Assembly (NCBI GenBank): GCA_018780025.1
Contig: JADMKH010000230.1
Coordinates: 8,572 to 34,422 of the forward strand
From: Thiobacillus sp.
Lineage (GTDB): Bacteria; Pseudomonadota; Gammaproteobacteria; Burkholderiales; Thiobacillaceae
Length of the DNA: 25,851 bases
Reading direction: 5' to 3'
Numbering within the stretch: position 1 is the stretch's first letter; every line of letters begins with the position of its first letter. A program made the position numbers and the translations under genes. The notes under the pieces are model-generated. The model was not told where the DNA came from, did not search any database, and saw nothing but the letters and a program-made list of their open reading frames with translations. Positions 15,297-23,268 of the stretch are shown here, piece after piece.

Positions 15297-15423
15297 GAAT
15301 GGATAGCGCCGAGGGCGCGTCGATGAAGTGCTGCAGTTGTTGCCAGAGAGTTGGCTGGATGGCTTCACGGAATTTGGGGTCGATTGTGAGGGCGAGCCCC
15401 TCATTCGTTACATAAGAGGAAGC
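15289..15423 (-). pseudogene. 44-codon open remnant, likely C-terminus of a lost gene
   Basis: Immediately after the methyltransferase stop, and in the same frame, 44 codons remain open to a TAG at 15291-15289. The sequence reads like a natural protein end (LTIDPKFREAIQPTLWQQL, then FIDAPSALSIHA), and its stop overlaps the following GT4 start by 8 bases, as real coupled genes do. No start codon precedes it in frame. I read it as the orphaned 3' end of a gene whose remainder was removed when the methyltransferase module arrived. A chance open frame remains possible. Confidence 0.4.
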
Positions 15424-16134
15424 TCACTGTTTGATGATGTGATACTTCCAGGTGCATTTTGAGTGCGGCTGCACGGTTTCAGGCTTATCGCCAAAGAATT
15501 CGTCGATGGCTTTGGTGGCGCCCGGCCAGCGAGCATCGCCGTATTCATCGAACATGATCACGCCACCCGGCTGAACCTTATCGTAGAGGGTTTCCAGAGA
15601 AAGCTTGTAGGACTCGTAGAGATCGCAGTCCAGATGCAGCAGCGCGATGCGGCCCGTGTACGTTGGCAGAGTCTTGTCGAACCAGCCCTTGACAAGGCGA
15701 ATGCGATCACGGATGACATCTTCGCCCAAGCGGCCGTCTCGCAGGACTTTAAGTACGGTATCGGGCGGATTGGCCCAAAACCCCTTGCCCTTGATTGGCG
15801 TGATTTCGTCTTTTTCGACCGGATCGGGGAATCCTTCGAAGGAGTCAAATCCGTAATATGTCCTTGGCTTGCCGACGTAGTCGCTTAACAGGGTGAACAG
15901 CAATGCGCCATGACCCAGCGAAACACCGCATTCGACAATATCCCCTTCCACGGTGTAAACATTATCCACCATGTCCTTGAAGTATAAGTAGCGATCTAGT
16001 GCTCCACGATAGATGCGCGGCAGGAAGGGAGAGTGGTTGTAATCGTCGGGTATGCTTTCCACGAGAGGGTCGATTTTCTCGATTCTGTAACCCAAAGCGT
16101 GCAACGCGTTCTGGATAGCCGGTTTTAGCATCAT
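15424..16134 (-). CDS. TylF/MycF-type SAM-dependent O-methyltransferase
   Basis: A 236-residue class I methyltransferase of the macrocin O-methyltransferase (TylF) type. TVEGDIVECGVSLGHGALLF (61-80) is the SAM-binding glycine motif region, YYGFDSFEGFPDP (93-105) follows, and LLHLDCDLYESYKLSLETLY (165-184) with GGVIMFDEYGD (190-200) supplies the Asp residues that bind magnesium in this family. Family members methylate sugar hydroxyls of macrolides; many homologues sit in EPS and O-antigen loci. Here it probably O-methylates an EPS sugar. The ATG overlaps the stop of the giant fusion gene (ATGA), showing coupled translation. Confidence 0.9.
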   Translation of the reverse strand: MMLKPAIQNALHALGYRIEKIDPLVESIPDDYNHSPFLPRIYRGALDRYLYFKDMVDNVYTVEGDIVECGVSLGHGALLFTLLSDYVGKPRTYYGFDSFEGFPDPVEKDEITPIKGKGFWANPPDTVLKVLRDGRLGEDVIRDRIRLVKGWFDKTLPTYTGRIALLHLDCDLYESYKLSLETLYDKVQPGGVIMFDEYGDARWPGATKAIDEFFGDKPETVQPHSKCTWKYHIIKQ

Positions 16135-19100
16135 TCATTTTCCCCTATGAAGTCAGGTGGTGAATCGAACTCGGGTTCAGTTAGCCCGATCCAGCAGCGT
16201 AGTGCTGGCCACAATTCGGCTGCAATATCCGCATGCCGATCGATCAGGTTCCGTTTGCACGATGGATCATTTTCGACGTCAAAGAGTTGGAGCAGATAGC
16301 CATGGTTAAGCGGCTGATAGGTCAGTTTCCAGCGGCCGCGACGGATCATGCGGTCTTTCGCAGCCATGATGCGGTCGTTGTATTCGGGCTTGATTCCCAG
16401 AGTGCCGGTCGCGCTATTGGGCACTTCCATCAGTTCCAGCAAGTCCGGGTAGCGCAAGTGCGCTTCGGGCAGGCCGGGAATGTCGGCGATCCAGATGCCG
16501 GTTTCGTTGAACGCGTCGAGTTGCGGACACTCTCCCTCTTTGCTCAGGCAGTTCGCAAGCGACACGCCATCCATGCCGGGAACAGCGGGTGCGCCGGCAA
16601 GTTCGAGCAGCGTGGGTGCCAGGTCGATCGAGCGCACCACCTGATCAACGATGCCGCGTGCGGGTCGGCGCGGGTCGCGGATCACCAGCGGAATTCGGGG
16701 GCTGGCTTCGCCAACCGCGGAATTCCCTTGGCCCCAGCTGTCGTGTTCGAAAAACTCCATTCCGTGATCAGAATAGACAACGACTATGGTGTTGTCGGTC
16801 AGGCCGCAGGTTTGCAGATGCGCGAGCATTTTTCCCACTTCGTCATCGAACTCGGCCACGCAGCCATCGTACAAGTCGATGATCTGGTCGAGATCGAATT
16901 CTTCCCTGGGCGCACCCTGGCGACGAATGATTTCGAATGGATCGGTGAGCCGCGACATCGCAAACTTGGATGCGCCCTTGTAGCCTGGATCGGCAAAGCG
17001 GGTGTACCAGGGCCACTCTGATGCAAAAGGCGGATGGGTCGTGGAATAAAACAGGTTGAGGAAAAAGGGCTCCGCACTTTCTGCCAGGCGTGACACCAGT
17101 CGTCGGGCGCGTTTGCCCAAAGGTTGTGTCAACGGCACGCCACCCAGGTAATACAGTTCGGGTAGCAGCAAGCGTCCCAATCGGTTATGGACGAAAAGAG
17201 ATAAGTACAGGCGTAAATCCTTGGGCCCCTGGCGAATCAGATATTTCAGATTCCATTGGTCTTGTGGAAAGTCGGTGTAGTCAAAGCCAAACGAATACTT
17301 CCCCATGTCCGAACCGCACCAGTCCGAAATCGCGGCAGTGCGATAGCCGGACTTTTTCAGCAGCGTGGGCAGGGCTTCCACTTTTAACCGGGTATTTTCA
17401 TTTCCGGTAAAGTTGTCGCGGACACCGTGCGTGTGTGGCCAGGTTCCCGTCAACATGGAAATCAAACTGGGTGCAGTTCGGGCGCAGGGAACATAACAAT
17501 GGGTGAAGAGCGTGCCCGATGCCCCCAGTTCGTCAATTTTCGGGGTCAGTGCGCGATGGTAGCCCAGTGCGCCCAGGCGGTCCGCGCGCAGCGTGTCCGA
17601 ACCTATCATCAGGATATTGGGTGGCGCGTCTGGCGCGCGGACTGGGGTATTGCGCGGCGCGCGGGGTTGCGGTTGCCACCCCGCCCAGATGAGGGTGCCT
17701 GCAACAAACAGGATGGCAGCCCATAGTGCGATGAGGTCACCAATACGGGTGTCTATGGCCAGTTGCCAGGATGCGGCCGCGAACAACACCCCGATCATCC
17801 CCAGTCCCAGCCACTGCATGATGCGCATACGGCTCGGGGTAATCCAGTTCCACAAGCCATACAACCGGCTCATGCGGTAATGCATCGAGGCCACCAGCAG
17901 GCCGGGGTTCAAATGCAGCTTGCGGACAAATTGCAGAGCGAATGCACCCAGGATTCCCAAAACGGCAGCAAAAAATGCCAGCCCTGGCGTCCAGGGTGTC
18001 CCAAACACCGTACTGAGCATGAAAACCAGCAACACGCCAGCCCCGCCGGTAAACAGCATCAAGGCAAACGCCCACGCCGTCAATCGTGCGAGTGCAAACA
18101 GGGTATAGCGCTGGTAATGCGAGAGTACTTCTTCACGAATACGCGGCCCGGTTTGGGTAAAGCTCCGGAGCGATTTGGCGAGCAGGGCAACTGCGCCTAT
18201 GAAAGCGGCCAACGTGGCAGGGAGCAGGCCGGCCCAATGCCCCCCGCCACTGGCAAACCATGCGACCAGACCACAGGCGGTTGTGAAAATGGCCAATGCT
18301 TCAATCCGCACCATGCCCTGGTCGGGGGGTAATTGAAGCCGGTTCCTGTGATTCGTACCGACCGGATCAGACAGGTCCAGATCGGACACGGTGGCAACGC
18401 CCATATAGTCGATTTGCCAGGCGATGAAAGCCGGATTCGAATAACGGTCCCAGCGACCGCGTAGAAAGCCATACAGACTCGCGATCCGCACAAACTCCAT
18501 GACCCCCAGAACCCGGATCCGCATCTTCCAGCCTTTATCGGCTGTTGCCCTGTTCGCCTGCGGCCACAAGTTGCGGTAAAAATGCCATCCAGCCACAATA
18601 AATGCAGCGCTCAAAAAAGGGAGAAACCACAGGCTTGCAATCACCGACACGATCAATACAGCATGCACCTTGAGATTGGTTAGGTAGCCTGCTGTGCCGA
18701 TTCCCACGCGCGAATTGCCACGTGAAAAATTGACCCGTTGTCTGGCCAGAGCACGCCAGGTTTCGCGCGGGCGCCAACGCACGATGGCATCGCGACAAAA
18801 CACAAAGCGTAAGCCCAGTTGACGCATACGAATGTTGAACAGGGTGTCTTCAGCGGCATACAGCCATTCCGGATAGCCCCCGGCTTGCTCCCAGGCCGCC
18901 TTGGTAAACGCAACCGAACGGCTGGAAGGGTAGTAACGCGCCGTTTCGGTATGGTCACGATTGGGTTGAAAGGTCGCGAGTACCACACTCTCTTCAAATG
19001 GCGTTTGGGTTTCAAAGCGAAAATTGCCTGCAACCACATCGGGATGGCAGTCCGACTCAAAACACTGCTCGATATGCGCCAGCCAGTCCGGCTCCACCTT

Positions 19101-19367
19101 GCATCCCGCATCGGTGACCGCAAGATGGGTTCCCTTCGCTGCAGCGATGCCCAGATTGCGTCCTTCGGCGATATTGCAGGGCTGTGAAATAACCTGAAGC
19201 AGCCCGCGCGCAGCATAGTCCGCAAGTATTTCGTAGGTGCCGTCTGTGCTCACGCCATCCACAATCAGGATTTCATCGGGTTTGCGCGTTTGTTGTAGCA
19301 ACGAATCAACGAATCCATGGATGGTGCCGGCTTCGTTGCGGACAGTGGCGATGAGCGTGAATTTCAC
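16131..19367 (-). CDS. GT2-transmembrane-sulfatase-fold fusion protein (1078 aa)
   Basis: One uninterrupted 1078-codon frame with three parts. Residues 1-230 form a GT2 glycosyltransferase (FTLIATVRNEAGTI, ILIVDGVSTDGT, LAVTDAG, AAEDTLFNIRM). Residues about 233-565 hold roughly seven hydrophobic segments. Residues about 583-1078 form an alkaline phosphatase/sulfatase-superfamily domain with metal ligands in IGSDTLRAD (589-596) and YSDHGMEFFEHDSWGQG (865-881). At the nucleophile the sequence is TAPSLISMLTG (631-641), so Thr631 aligns with the sulfatase formylglycine Cys; this is the state seen in phosphoethanolamine and phosphoglycerol transferases. Start is GTG 19367, overlapping the upstream stop as GTGA; an upstream ATG at 19457 lies inside the previous gene. 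It may add a sugar and move a phospho- or sulfo-group across the membrane. Function is inferred. Confidence 0.9.
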   Translation of the reverse strand: MKFTLIATVRNEAGTIHGFVDSLLQQTRKPDEILIVDGVSTDGTYEILADYAARGLLQVISQPCNIAEGRNLGIAAAKGTHLAVTDAGCKVEPDWLAHIEQCFESDCHPDVVAGNFRFETQTPFEESVVLATFQPNRDHTETARYYPSSRSVAFTKAAWEQAGGYPEWLYAAEDTLFNIRMRQLGLRFVFCRDAIVRWRPRETWRALARQRVNFSRGNSRVGIGTAGYLTNLKVHAVLIVSVIASLWFLPFLSAAFIVAGWHFYRNLWPQANRATADKGWKMRIRVLGVMEFVRIASLYGFLRGRWDRYSNPAFIAWQIDYMGVATVSDLDLSDPVGTNHRNRLQLPPDQGMVRIEALAIFTTACGLVAWFASGGGHWAGLLPATLAAFIGAVALLAKSLRSFTQTGPRIREEVLSHYQRYTLFALARLTAWAFALMLFTGGAGVLLVFMLSTVFGTPWTPGLAFFAAVLGILGAFALQFVRKLHLNPGLLVASMHYRMSRLYGLWNWITPSRMRIMQWLGLGMIGVLFAAASWQLAIDTRIGDLIALWAAILFVAGTLIWAGWQPQPRAPRNTPVRAPDAPPNILMIGSDTLRADRLGALGYHRALTPKIDELGASGTLFTHCYVPCARTAPSLISMLTGTWPHTHGVRDNFTGNENTRLKVEALPTLLKKSGYRTAAISDWCGSDMGKYSFGFDYTDFPQDQWNLKYLIRQGPKDLRLYLSLFVHNRLGRLLLPELYYLGGVPLTQPLGKRARRLVSRLAESAEPFFLNLFYSTTHPPFASEWPWYTRFADPGYKGASKFAMSRLTDPFEIIRRQGAPREEFDLDQIIDLYDGCVAEFDDEVGKMLAHLQTCGLTDNTIVVVYSDHGMEFFEHDSWGQGNSAVGEASPRIPLVIRDPRRPARGIVDQVVRSIDLAPTLLELAGAPAVPGMDGVSLANCLSKEGECPQLDAFNETGIWIADIPGLPEAHLRYPDLLELMEVPNSATGTLGIKPEYNDRIMAAKDRMIRRGRWKLTYQPLNHGYLLQLFDVENDPSCKRNLIDRHADIAAELWPALRCWIGLTEPEFDSPPDFIGENE

Positions 19368-20278
19368 GCGTTGGTGACCCGCTTTGCCTGGTTCAGAATG
19401 GCCTGCAGCATGTCTTCGTAGTCTGATGTCGGTATGTTGAGGTTGGACTGTATGCACAGCGTGAGCTTATCGGCAGGCAGTGAACGGCTATTGAGTACAG
19501 CCGATCTGATTGTATCGAATGAAGCACGATCCCATGCAATCAGGTCGAATGAATGATCGCGCACCGTCAGGTTGCCTGGCTTCAGCACTTCGTCTATGAA
19601 TACGCCGTAAAGCGTGTATTCGGAAATATTGAAATCCGCCGCAAGCAATGCCTTTTGCCAGGGCCTGCCCTTGAGCTTCTCGATATGCCGCTGCATCTGG
19701 CTCAGCCAGTCCGGGTACCAGATGGCTGGACAGGCCATGTAGGTGGTATCGGTAGGACCTTCAGGCAGTTCGAAAAATTGCCGCGAGTGTGCAATATGGT
19801 GCCGGTGTTTGCCGCTCTCGGATTCCGGAAGGATGCGAACCATAACGCGCTTGCCGTCGTGCAGGCCGAGATCGTCTTCCAGCGAAAAACGGCGATAGAA
19901 AAATACATCCGAATCGAGAAAAATAATCGGCCCGCTTTCGATCAGGCGGTTGCTGGAAAGCTTGACGATCTGCTGAATGATCCAGCCCGGCTTGCCCGCA
20001 TGGCTGTCCAGGCGCCACACTTGTCCAGGCGCCAGTTTCCTGGTCAGCTTGTATAGGGTGTCTGGATAAAACCCGGGGTCGACCAGTTCTTCCTGGCAAA
20101 TGAATTCAATCTCGCCGGAGTAGCCCAAAGCATTCTGGAATGCGCTCAGGTCTCGTTTGGGAACTGCGACGACATGCCGTGTTGGCGTATCGAGAAAAGC
20201 TTCTATTGAACGCCGTAGCCAGACCACGCGCGCCAGATCACCGATATAGGAAGGTGTGAAGAACGTGCCCGCTGTCAT
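19364..20278 (-). CDS. DUF6492-like putative glycosyltransferase
   Basis: A 304-residue protein starting at ATG 20278, which follows AGGGGGA at the right distance; 15 further N-terminal codons are open but have no ribosome site. KPGWIIQQIVKL (96-107) and IIFLDSDVFFYRRF (118-131) match my memory of the DUF6492 family, and DSD at 122-124 is the metal/nucleotide-binding motif of a GT-A fold. The family is poorly characterised and often found in polysaccharide loci. The stop overlaps the GTG of the fusion gene. Donor and acceptor are unknown. Confidence 0.82.
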   Translation of the reverse strand: MTAGTFFTPSYIGDLARVVWLRRSIEAFLDTPTRHVVAVPKRDLSAFQNALGYSGEIEFICQEELVDPGFYPDTLYKLTRKLAPGQVWRLDSHAGKPGWIIQQIVKLSSNRLIESGPIIFLDSDVFFYRRFSLEDDLGLHDGKRVMVRILPESESGKHRHHIAHSRQFFELPEGPTDTTYMACPAIWYPDWLSQMQRHIEKLKGRPWQKALLAADFNISEYTLYGVFIDEVLKPGNLTVRDHSFDLIAWDRASFDTIRSAVLNSRSLPADKLTLCIQSNLNIPTSDYEDMLQAILNQAKRVTNA

Positions 20279-20371
20279 GCTGCGTTTCCCCCTGATACTT
20301 GATTTCATTATCTTGTGGAGCAATTCAATCGCTTTTGACCGAACCTTCTCGCATTGGGGCCATTTTGGCTT

Positions 20372-21316
20372 TTATATCTTGTTCTGCGTGCAGGCCTGCC
20401 GCTTCAGCAACCCGCGTATCAGGCCAAGCGCATGGGTGGCGTTCATTCCCTGCCGCAGATAACCTTGACGCGCCAAAACAGCCATGGATAGCGCCCTCAT
20501 GCCTTGACGCAGCGCTTGCATGATTAAAAAGGGCGGAACGCCAAACAGCTTGTGCGGATAATCCGGATATTCGTGAAGCCCTTTGCGCATGCCTGCCAGA
20601 TAGTGCAGGCGTAAAAAATAATGTTTTCTCAGGCGCCATGCTTCTACGCCATGGTCAACCGCCATATCCGGCCGGTAACGAATTTTTGCATCCAGAGCCA
20701 GCAGTCGTCGCAGCATTACCACATCTTCGCCGCCCCCCGAGCCGCTTGCGCTCGCACCTTCCCGGTTGTAGCGGGCGTCAAATTTCAAGCCATGTTCGCG
20801 CAGAAAGGCCATGCGATATGCGATGTTGCTCGTCCATACGGGTGTGTCCTCGCCCTTGATCCAGAAAGCCCGCCCGCCGTGATCGATCGCAGCGAGAAAG
20901 CCCAGTAAATCATCGCCGAGCCATGCCGGGCGTCCATGTGTCGCGAAATCAATGTCCACGCGGCCGCCCACGCAGTCTGCTGCTTCGTTTTCCAGGGCGT
21001 CATATGCGGCGTTGAGCAACCCAGGATGGGGTAATTCATCATCGTCGATGAAAACCAGAAATTCGCTGGCATGCGCTTCTGCCAGCACACGGTTGCGCGC
21101 GGGCACAATGCCGGGCGCGTTTTCGGTGAAGATCCGGAGGGGTGCGCCAGGCTGGCGTTGCAGGCTTTCCAGCACTTCCAGCGTGTTGTCCTTGCTGTTA
21201 TTGTTGACCACCAGAATCTCGAAGGGAACAGGACATTCCTGCGCGCGCATTGCCGAAACCAGTTTTTCCAGGCGATCAGCACGATTGAAAGTACAGAAGG
21301 CAAAAGTCAGCTTCAT
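20372..21316 (-). CDS. Glycosyltransferase family 2
   Basis: A 314-residue GT-A enzyme: LTFAFCTFNRADRLEKLV (3-20), ILVVNNNSKDNTLEVL (34-49), NAPGIVPARNRVL and the metal-binding VFIDDDELPHPGL (88-100). A later GGEDVVMLRRL segment corresponds to the acceptor-side ED motif. The C-terminus is basic and moderately hydrophobic without a clear transmembrane span. ATG 21316 overlaps the upstream stop (ATGA). A 93-base spacer without obvious signals separates it from the DUF6492-like gene. It should act in repeat-unit assembly. Confidence 0.92.
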   Translation of the reverse strand: MKLTFAFCTFNRADRLEKLVSAMRAQECPVPFEILVVNNNSKDNTLEVLESLQRQPGAPLRIFTENAPGIVPARNRVLAEAHASEFLVFIDDDELPHPGLLNAAYDALENEAADCVGGRVDIDFATHGRPAWLGDDLLGFLAAIDHGGRAFWIKGEDTPVWTSNIAYRMAFLREHGLKFDARYNREGASASGSGGGEDVVMLRRLLALDAKIRYRPDMAVDHGVEAWRLRKHYFLRLHYLAGMRKGLHEYPDYPHKLFGVPPFLIMQALRQGMRALSMAVLARQGYLRQGMNATHALGLIRGLLKRQACTQNKI

Positions 21317-22272
21317 GACCGGTCCGGGTTGCTGCTTGATGTTGGGGGTTGATTATTGCCCAGCACGCTCAGCAAAAACCGATGGATGCGCAGGGGAAGC
21401 AGTGATGGCAACATATGGAGCCAGTCCCTGACCCCGCCAAAACCGGCCTGCATGACACGGCGGAAGATCACGCGTGCAGCGGGGAGGTCACGCTTCCAGT
21501 ATGCCGCATACCCCTTTTGCATGAGGGGGTCGTACATGAGTGCACGTCGTGCGTTACCCAGTTGCGTAGCAAACTCAGGGTGCCGGTCAAGATAAGCCTG
21601 TTGCGCTGCAAGCAGATGCAACGCGGCACGGACTTGGCTGTTTGAAGCCTGGCCCGTGCCGTGAAAATGATAAAACGCAAGCACATCAGGCACACGGACA
21701 ATCGGTTGCATTCCAGCGATCTCGAGCCAGAGTGCGTAATCTTCTGCATTCTTCAGCCGCGTATCAAACCCCCCTGCAGAGAGGATGGCCTCACGCCGTG
21801 TCAACGCGGCATGAATGGGCCAGCGGCAGCCAGCAAACAGGGTTTCACGTTTGGATGGCGCTTCGTAATCGGGGGGAACGAATGGCTTGTTCCGTTCACC
21901 CGGAAGCCCCACATTTTGCCAGCCGCAATAAGCCAGCACTGCATCAGGATTAAGCAGCAGCGCGGCCATCATCTTTTCCAGGAACCGCGTATCCCACGTG
22001 TCATCCGCATCCAGAAAGGCCACATACAGACCGCTTGCCGAGGCCAGCCCGGCGTTGCGTGCTGCACTGACCCCCTGATTGGGCTGGGAGTGGACACGGA
22101 GTCGTGGATCGGTTTGTGCCCGAAGCCATGTGAGCGTGTGGTCAGTGGAGCCGTCATCGATGGCAATCAGTTCCCAGTCGCGGACTGTCTGCGCCATCAC
22201 GCTACCTATGCTGGACGGCAAATGTTCTGACGCGTTGTAGCAAGGCATGATGATCGTAACGACCGGCTTCAT
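21313..22272 (-). CDS. Glycosyltransferase family 2
   Basis: A 319-residue enzyme. I start at ATG 22272 (KPVVTIIMPCYNASEHLPSS), 5 bases after the NodB stop; 18 additional in-frame codons upstream overlap the NodB gene and are not family-like. The GT-A motifs are ELIAIDDGSTDHT (34-46), NQGVSAARNAGLA (65-77) and VAFLDADDTWD (84-94), followed by ALTRREAILSAGGFD and AEDYALWL. It differs clearly from the neighbouring GT2 at 20372, so the two are not a recent duplication. Cytoplasmic action on the lipid-linked intermediate is expected. Confidence 0.92.
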   Translation of the reverse strand: MKPVVTIIMPCYNASEHLPSSIGSVMAQTVRDWELIAIDDGSTDHTLTWLRAQTDPRLRVHSQPNQGVSAARNAGLASASGLYVAFLDADDTWDTRFLEKMMAALLLNPDAVLAYCGWQNVGLPGERNKPFVPPDYEAPSKRETLFAGCRWPIHAALTRREAILSAGGFDTRLKNAEDYALWLEIAGMQPIVRVPDVLAFYHFHGTGQASNSQVRAALHLLAAQQAYLDRHPEFATQLGNARRALMYDPLMQKGYAAYWKRDLPAARVIFRRVMQAGFGGVRDWLHMLPSLLPLRIHRFLLSVLGNNQPPTSSSNPDRS

Positions 22273-22277
22273 GTCGT

Positions 22278-23072
22278 TCAGCTTTTCCGGACGCGCTGCA
22301 GCCTGCTGCTGGCAATATCCTGCCAACGCGCATCATGGCTGCCGAGATAGAGTTTGCGCACCAGCATGCTGGCCGTGTCGGTATTGAAAACAGTCAGCCG
22401 CCGCAACTGAAAGGGGGTGTTGTCGCGCAGTGCCCACCCTGTTTGGGTGGTGCAGGCCGAGGTATAACCCGCTTGCTGTGCGGCAACGGCGCAGCGCGCA
22501 TCCCATGCGCCATAGGGGTAGGCAAAACTGGTGACTGCCTTGCCGAGAATAGCTTCCAGTGCCGCTTTGGAATCCGTGAGTTCCTGCATCAAGCGCACAT
22601 CGTCAACGTCAGTCAGACGAACGTGATTGACTGTGTGGGAACCGATTTCCATTCCCGCCGCCTGCATTTCGCACAGTTCACTCGGGTTGAGCATCCGTCC
22701 GGATGGCCGGCCATCATCTGGCCATTGGGGTGCTTTTCCGACCGAGCCGGATACGACATACCAGGTGGCGCGCATGCCGCGCCTTTGCAATTCCGCACAG
22801 GCATCCAGATTATCCGCATACCCATCGTCAAAGGTGATTAACGCAGTGCGTTCCGGCCAGGACTGTGATCGGGTGAATAATTCGCTGATCGTCGGTGTGA
22901 CATAGCCCTCGGCAGCCAGAACATCCAGCTGCTCGGAAAACTGCTGTTTTGACACGGCCCATGGCCAGTCTGGTTTGTTACGGCCAGGTTGAACCGAGTG
23001 ATACATGAGTCCCACAGGGCCATGGGGCTGCGCGCTATGGCGCAGGATAAACCGGGTCAAGGGCGCCGGCAT
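22278..23072 (-). CDS. NodB-type polysaccharide deacetylase
   Basis: A 264-residue carbohydrate esterase 4 protein with a complete set of motifs: GLMYHSV (21-27), ALITFDDGYADN (77-88, with catalytic and metal Asp82/Asp83), IGSHTVNHVRL (143-153, His146/His150) and SFAYPYGAWD (182-191). It is the only one of the three deacetylase-fold proteins in the window with classical NodB residues, so N- or O-deacetylase activity is likely. No signal peptide is visible, which suggests action on cytoplasmic lipid-linked intermediates. Its ATG overlaps the stop of an upstream glycosyltransferase remnant (TGATG), showing that the start was shaped by a former upstream neighbour. Confidence 0.92.
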   Translation of the reverse strand: MPAPLTRFILRHSAQPHGPVGLMYHSVQPGRNKPDWPWAVSKQQFSEQLDVLAAEGYVTPTISELFTRSQSWPERTALITFDDGYADNLDACAELQRRGMRATWYVVSGSVGKAPQWPDDGRPSGRMLNPSELCEMQAAGMEIGSHTVNHVRLTDVDDVRLMQELTDSKAALEAILGKAVTSFAYPYGAWDARCAVAAQQAGYTSACTTQTGWALRDNTPFQLRRLTVFNTDTASMLVRKLYLGSHDARWQDIASSRLQRVRKS

Positions 23073-23248
23073 CAGGCGCGCCCCGCTGCGTTTTGGTAAA
23101 CCGTGTCATGCACCGCTGCCATTTCTTTCCAGGACGAGGCGCCAGAAGGCAGACGCGCCTGCACCGCCATCGGGGCAAGTGGTGTATGAGTTATGCACAA
23201 TTCAAACAATGGATGATGTCCAATATTTGTGGGTGTGTTTCGATCTCA
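23072..23248 (-). pseudogene. Truncated glycosyltransferase C-terminus
   Basis: Between the WbsX-type gene and NodB lies a frame open from after a TGA at 23248-23246 to a TGA at 23074-23072 that overlaps the NodB ATG. Its end, SGASSWKEMAAVHDTVYQ, is very like the terminal helix of GT4 glycosyltransferases, preceded by HTPLAPMAVQARLP. No N-terminal portion exists: the WbsX stop is only 21 bases upstream. I interpret it as the 3' end of a deleted glycosyltransferase gene. It could still be translated from an internal ATG at 23170 as a 32-residue peptide, but no function is expected. Confidence 0.55.
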
Positions 23249-23268
23249 CGCATAAGGTGTTCAGACAA

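Noticed and set aside
15297..15404. N-terminal extension of the GT4 gene to ATG 15404
   Set aside because: The extra 36 residues are Ser/Pro/Arg-rich and unlike glycosyltransferase N-termini; a more protein-like frame occupies the same bases.
17476..17484. Cys628 as a formylglycine site in the sulfatase-fold domain
   Set aside because: Residues after it are A-R-T-A, not x-P/A-x-R, and its distance to the LTG motif is three residues too long.
19368..19457. N-terminal extension of the GT2-sulfatase fusion to ATG 19457
   Set aside because: It overlaps the conserved end of the DUF6492-like gene, while GTG 19367 gives a typical GTGA stop-start overlap and a canonical GT2 start.
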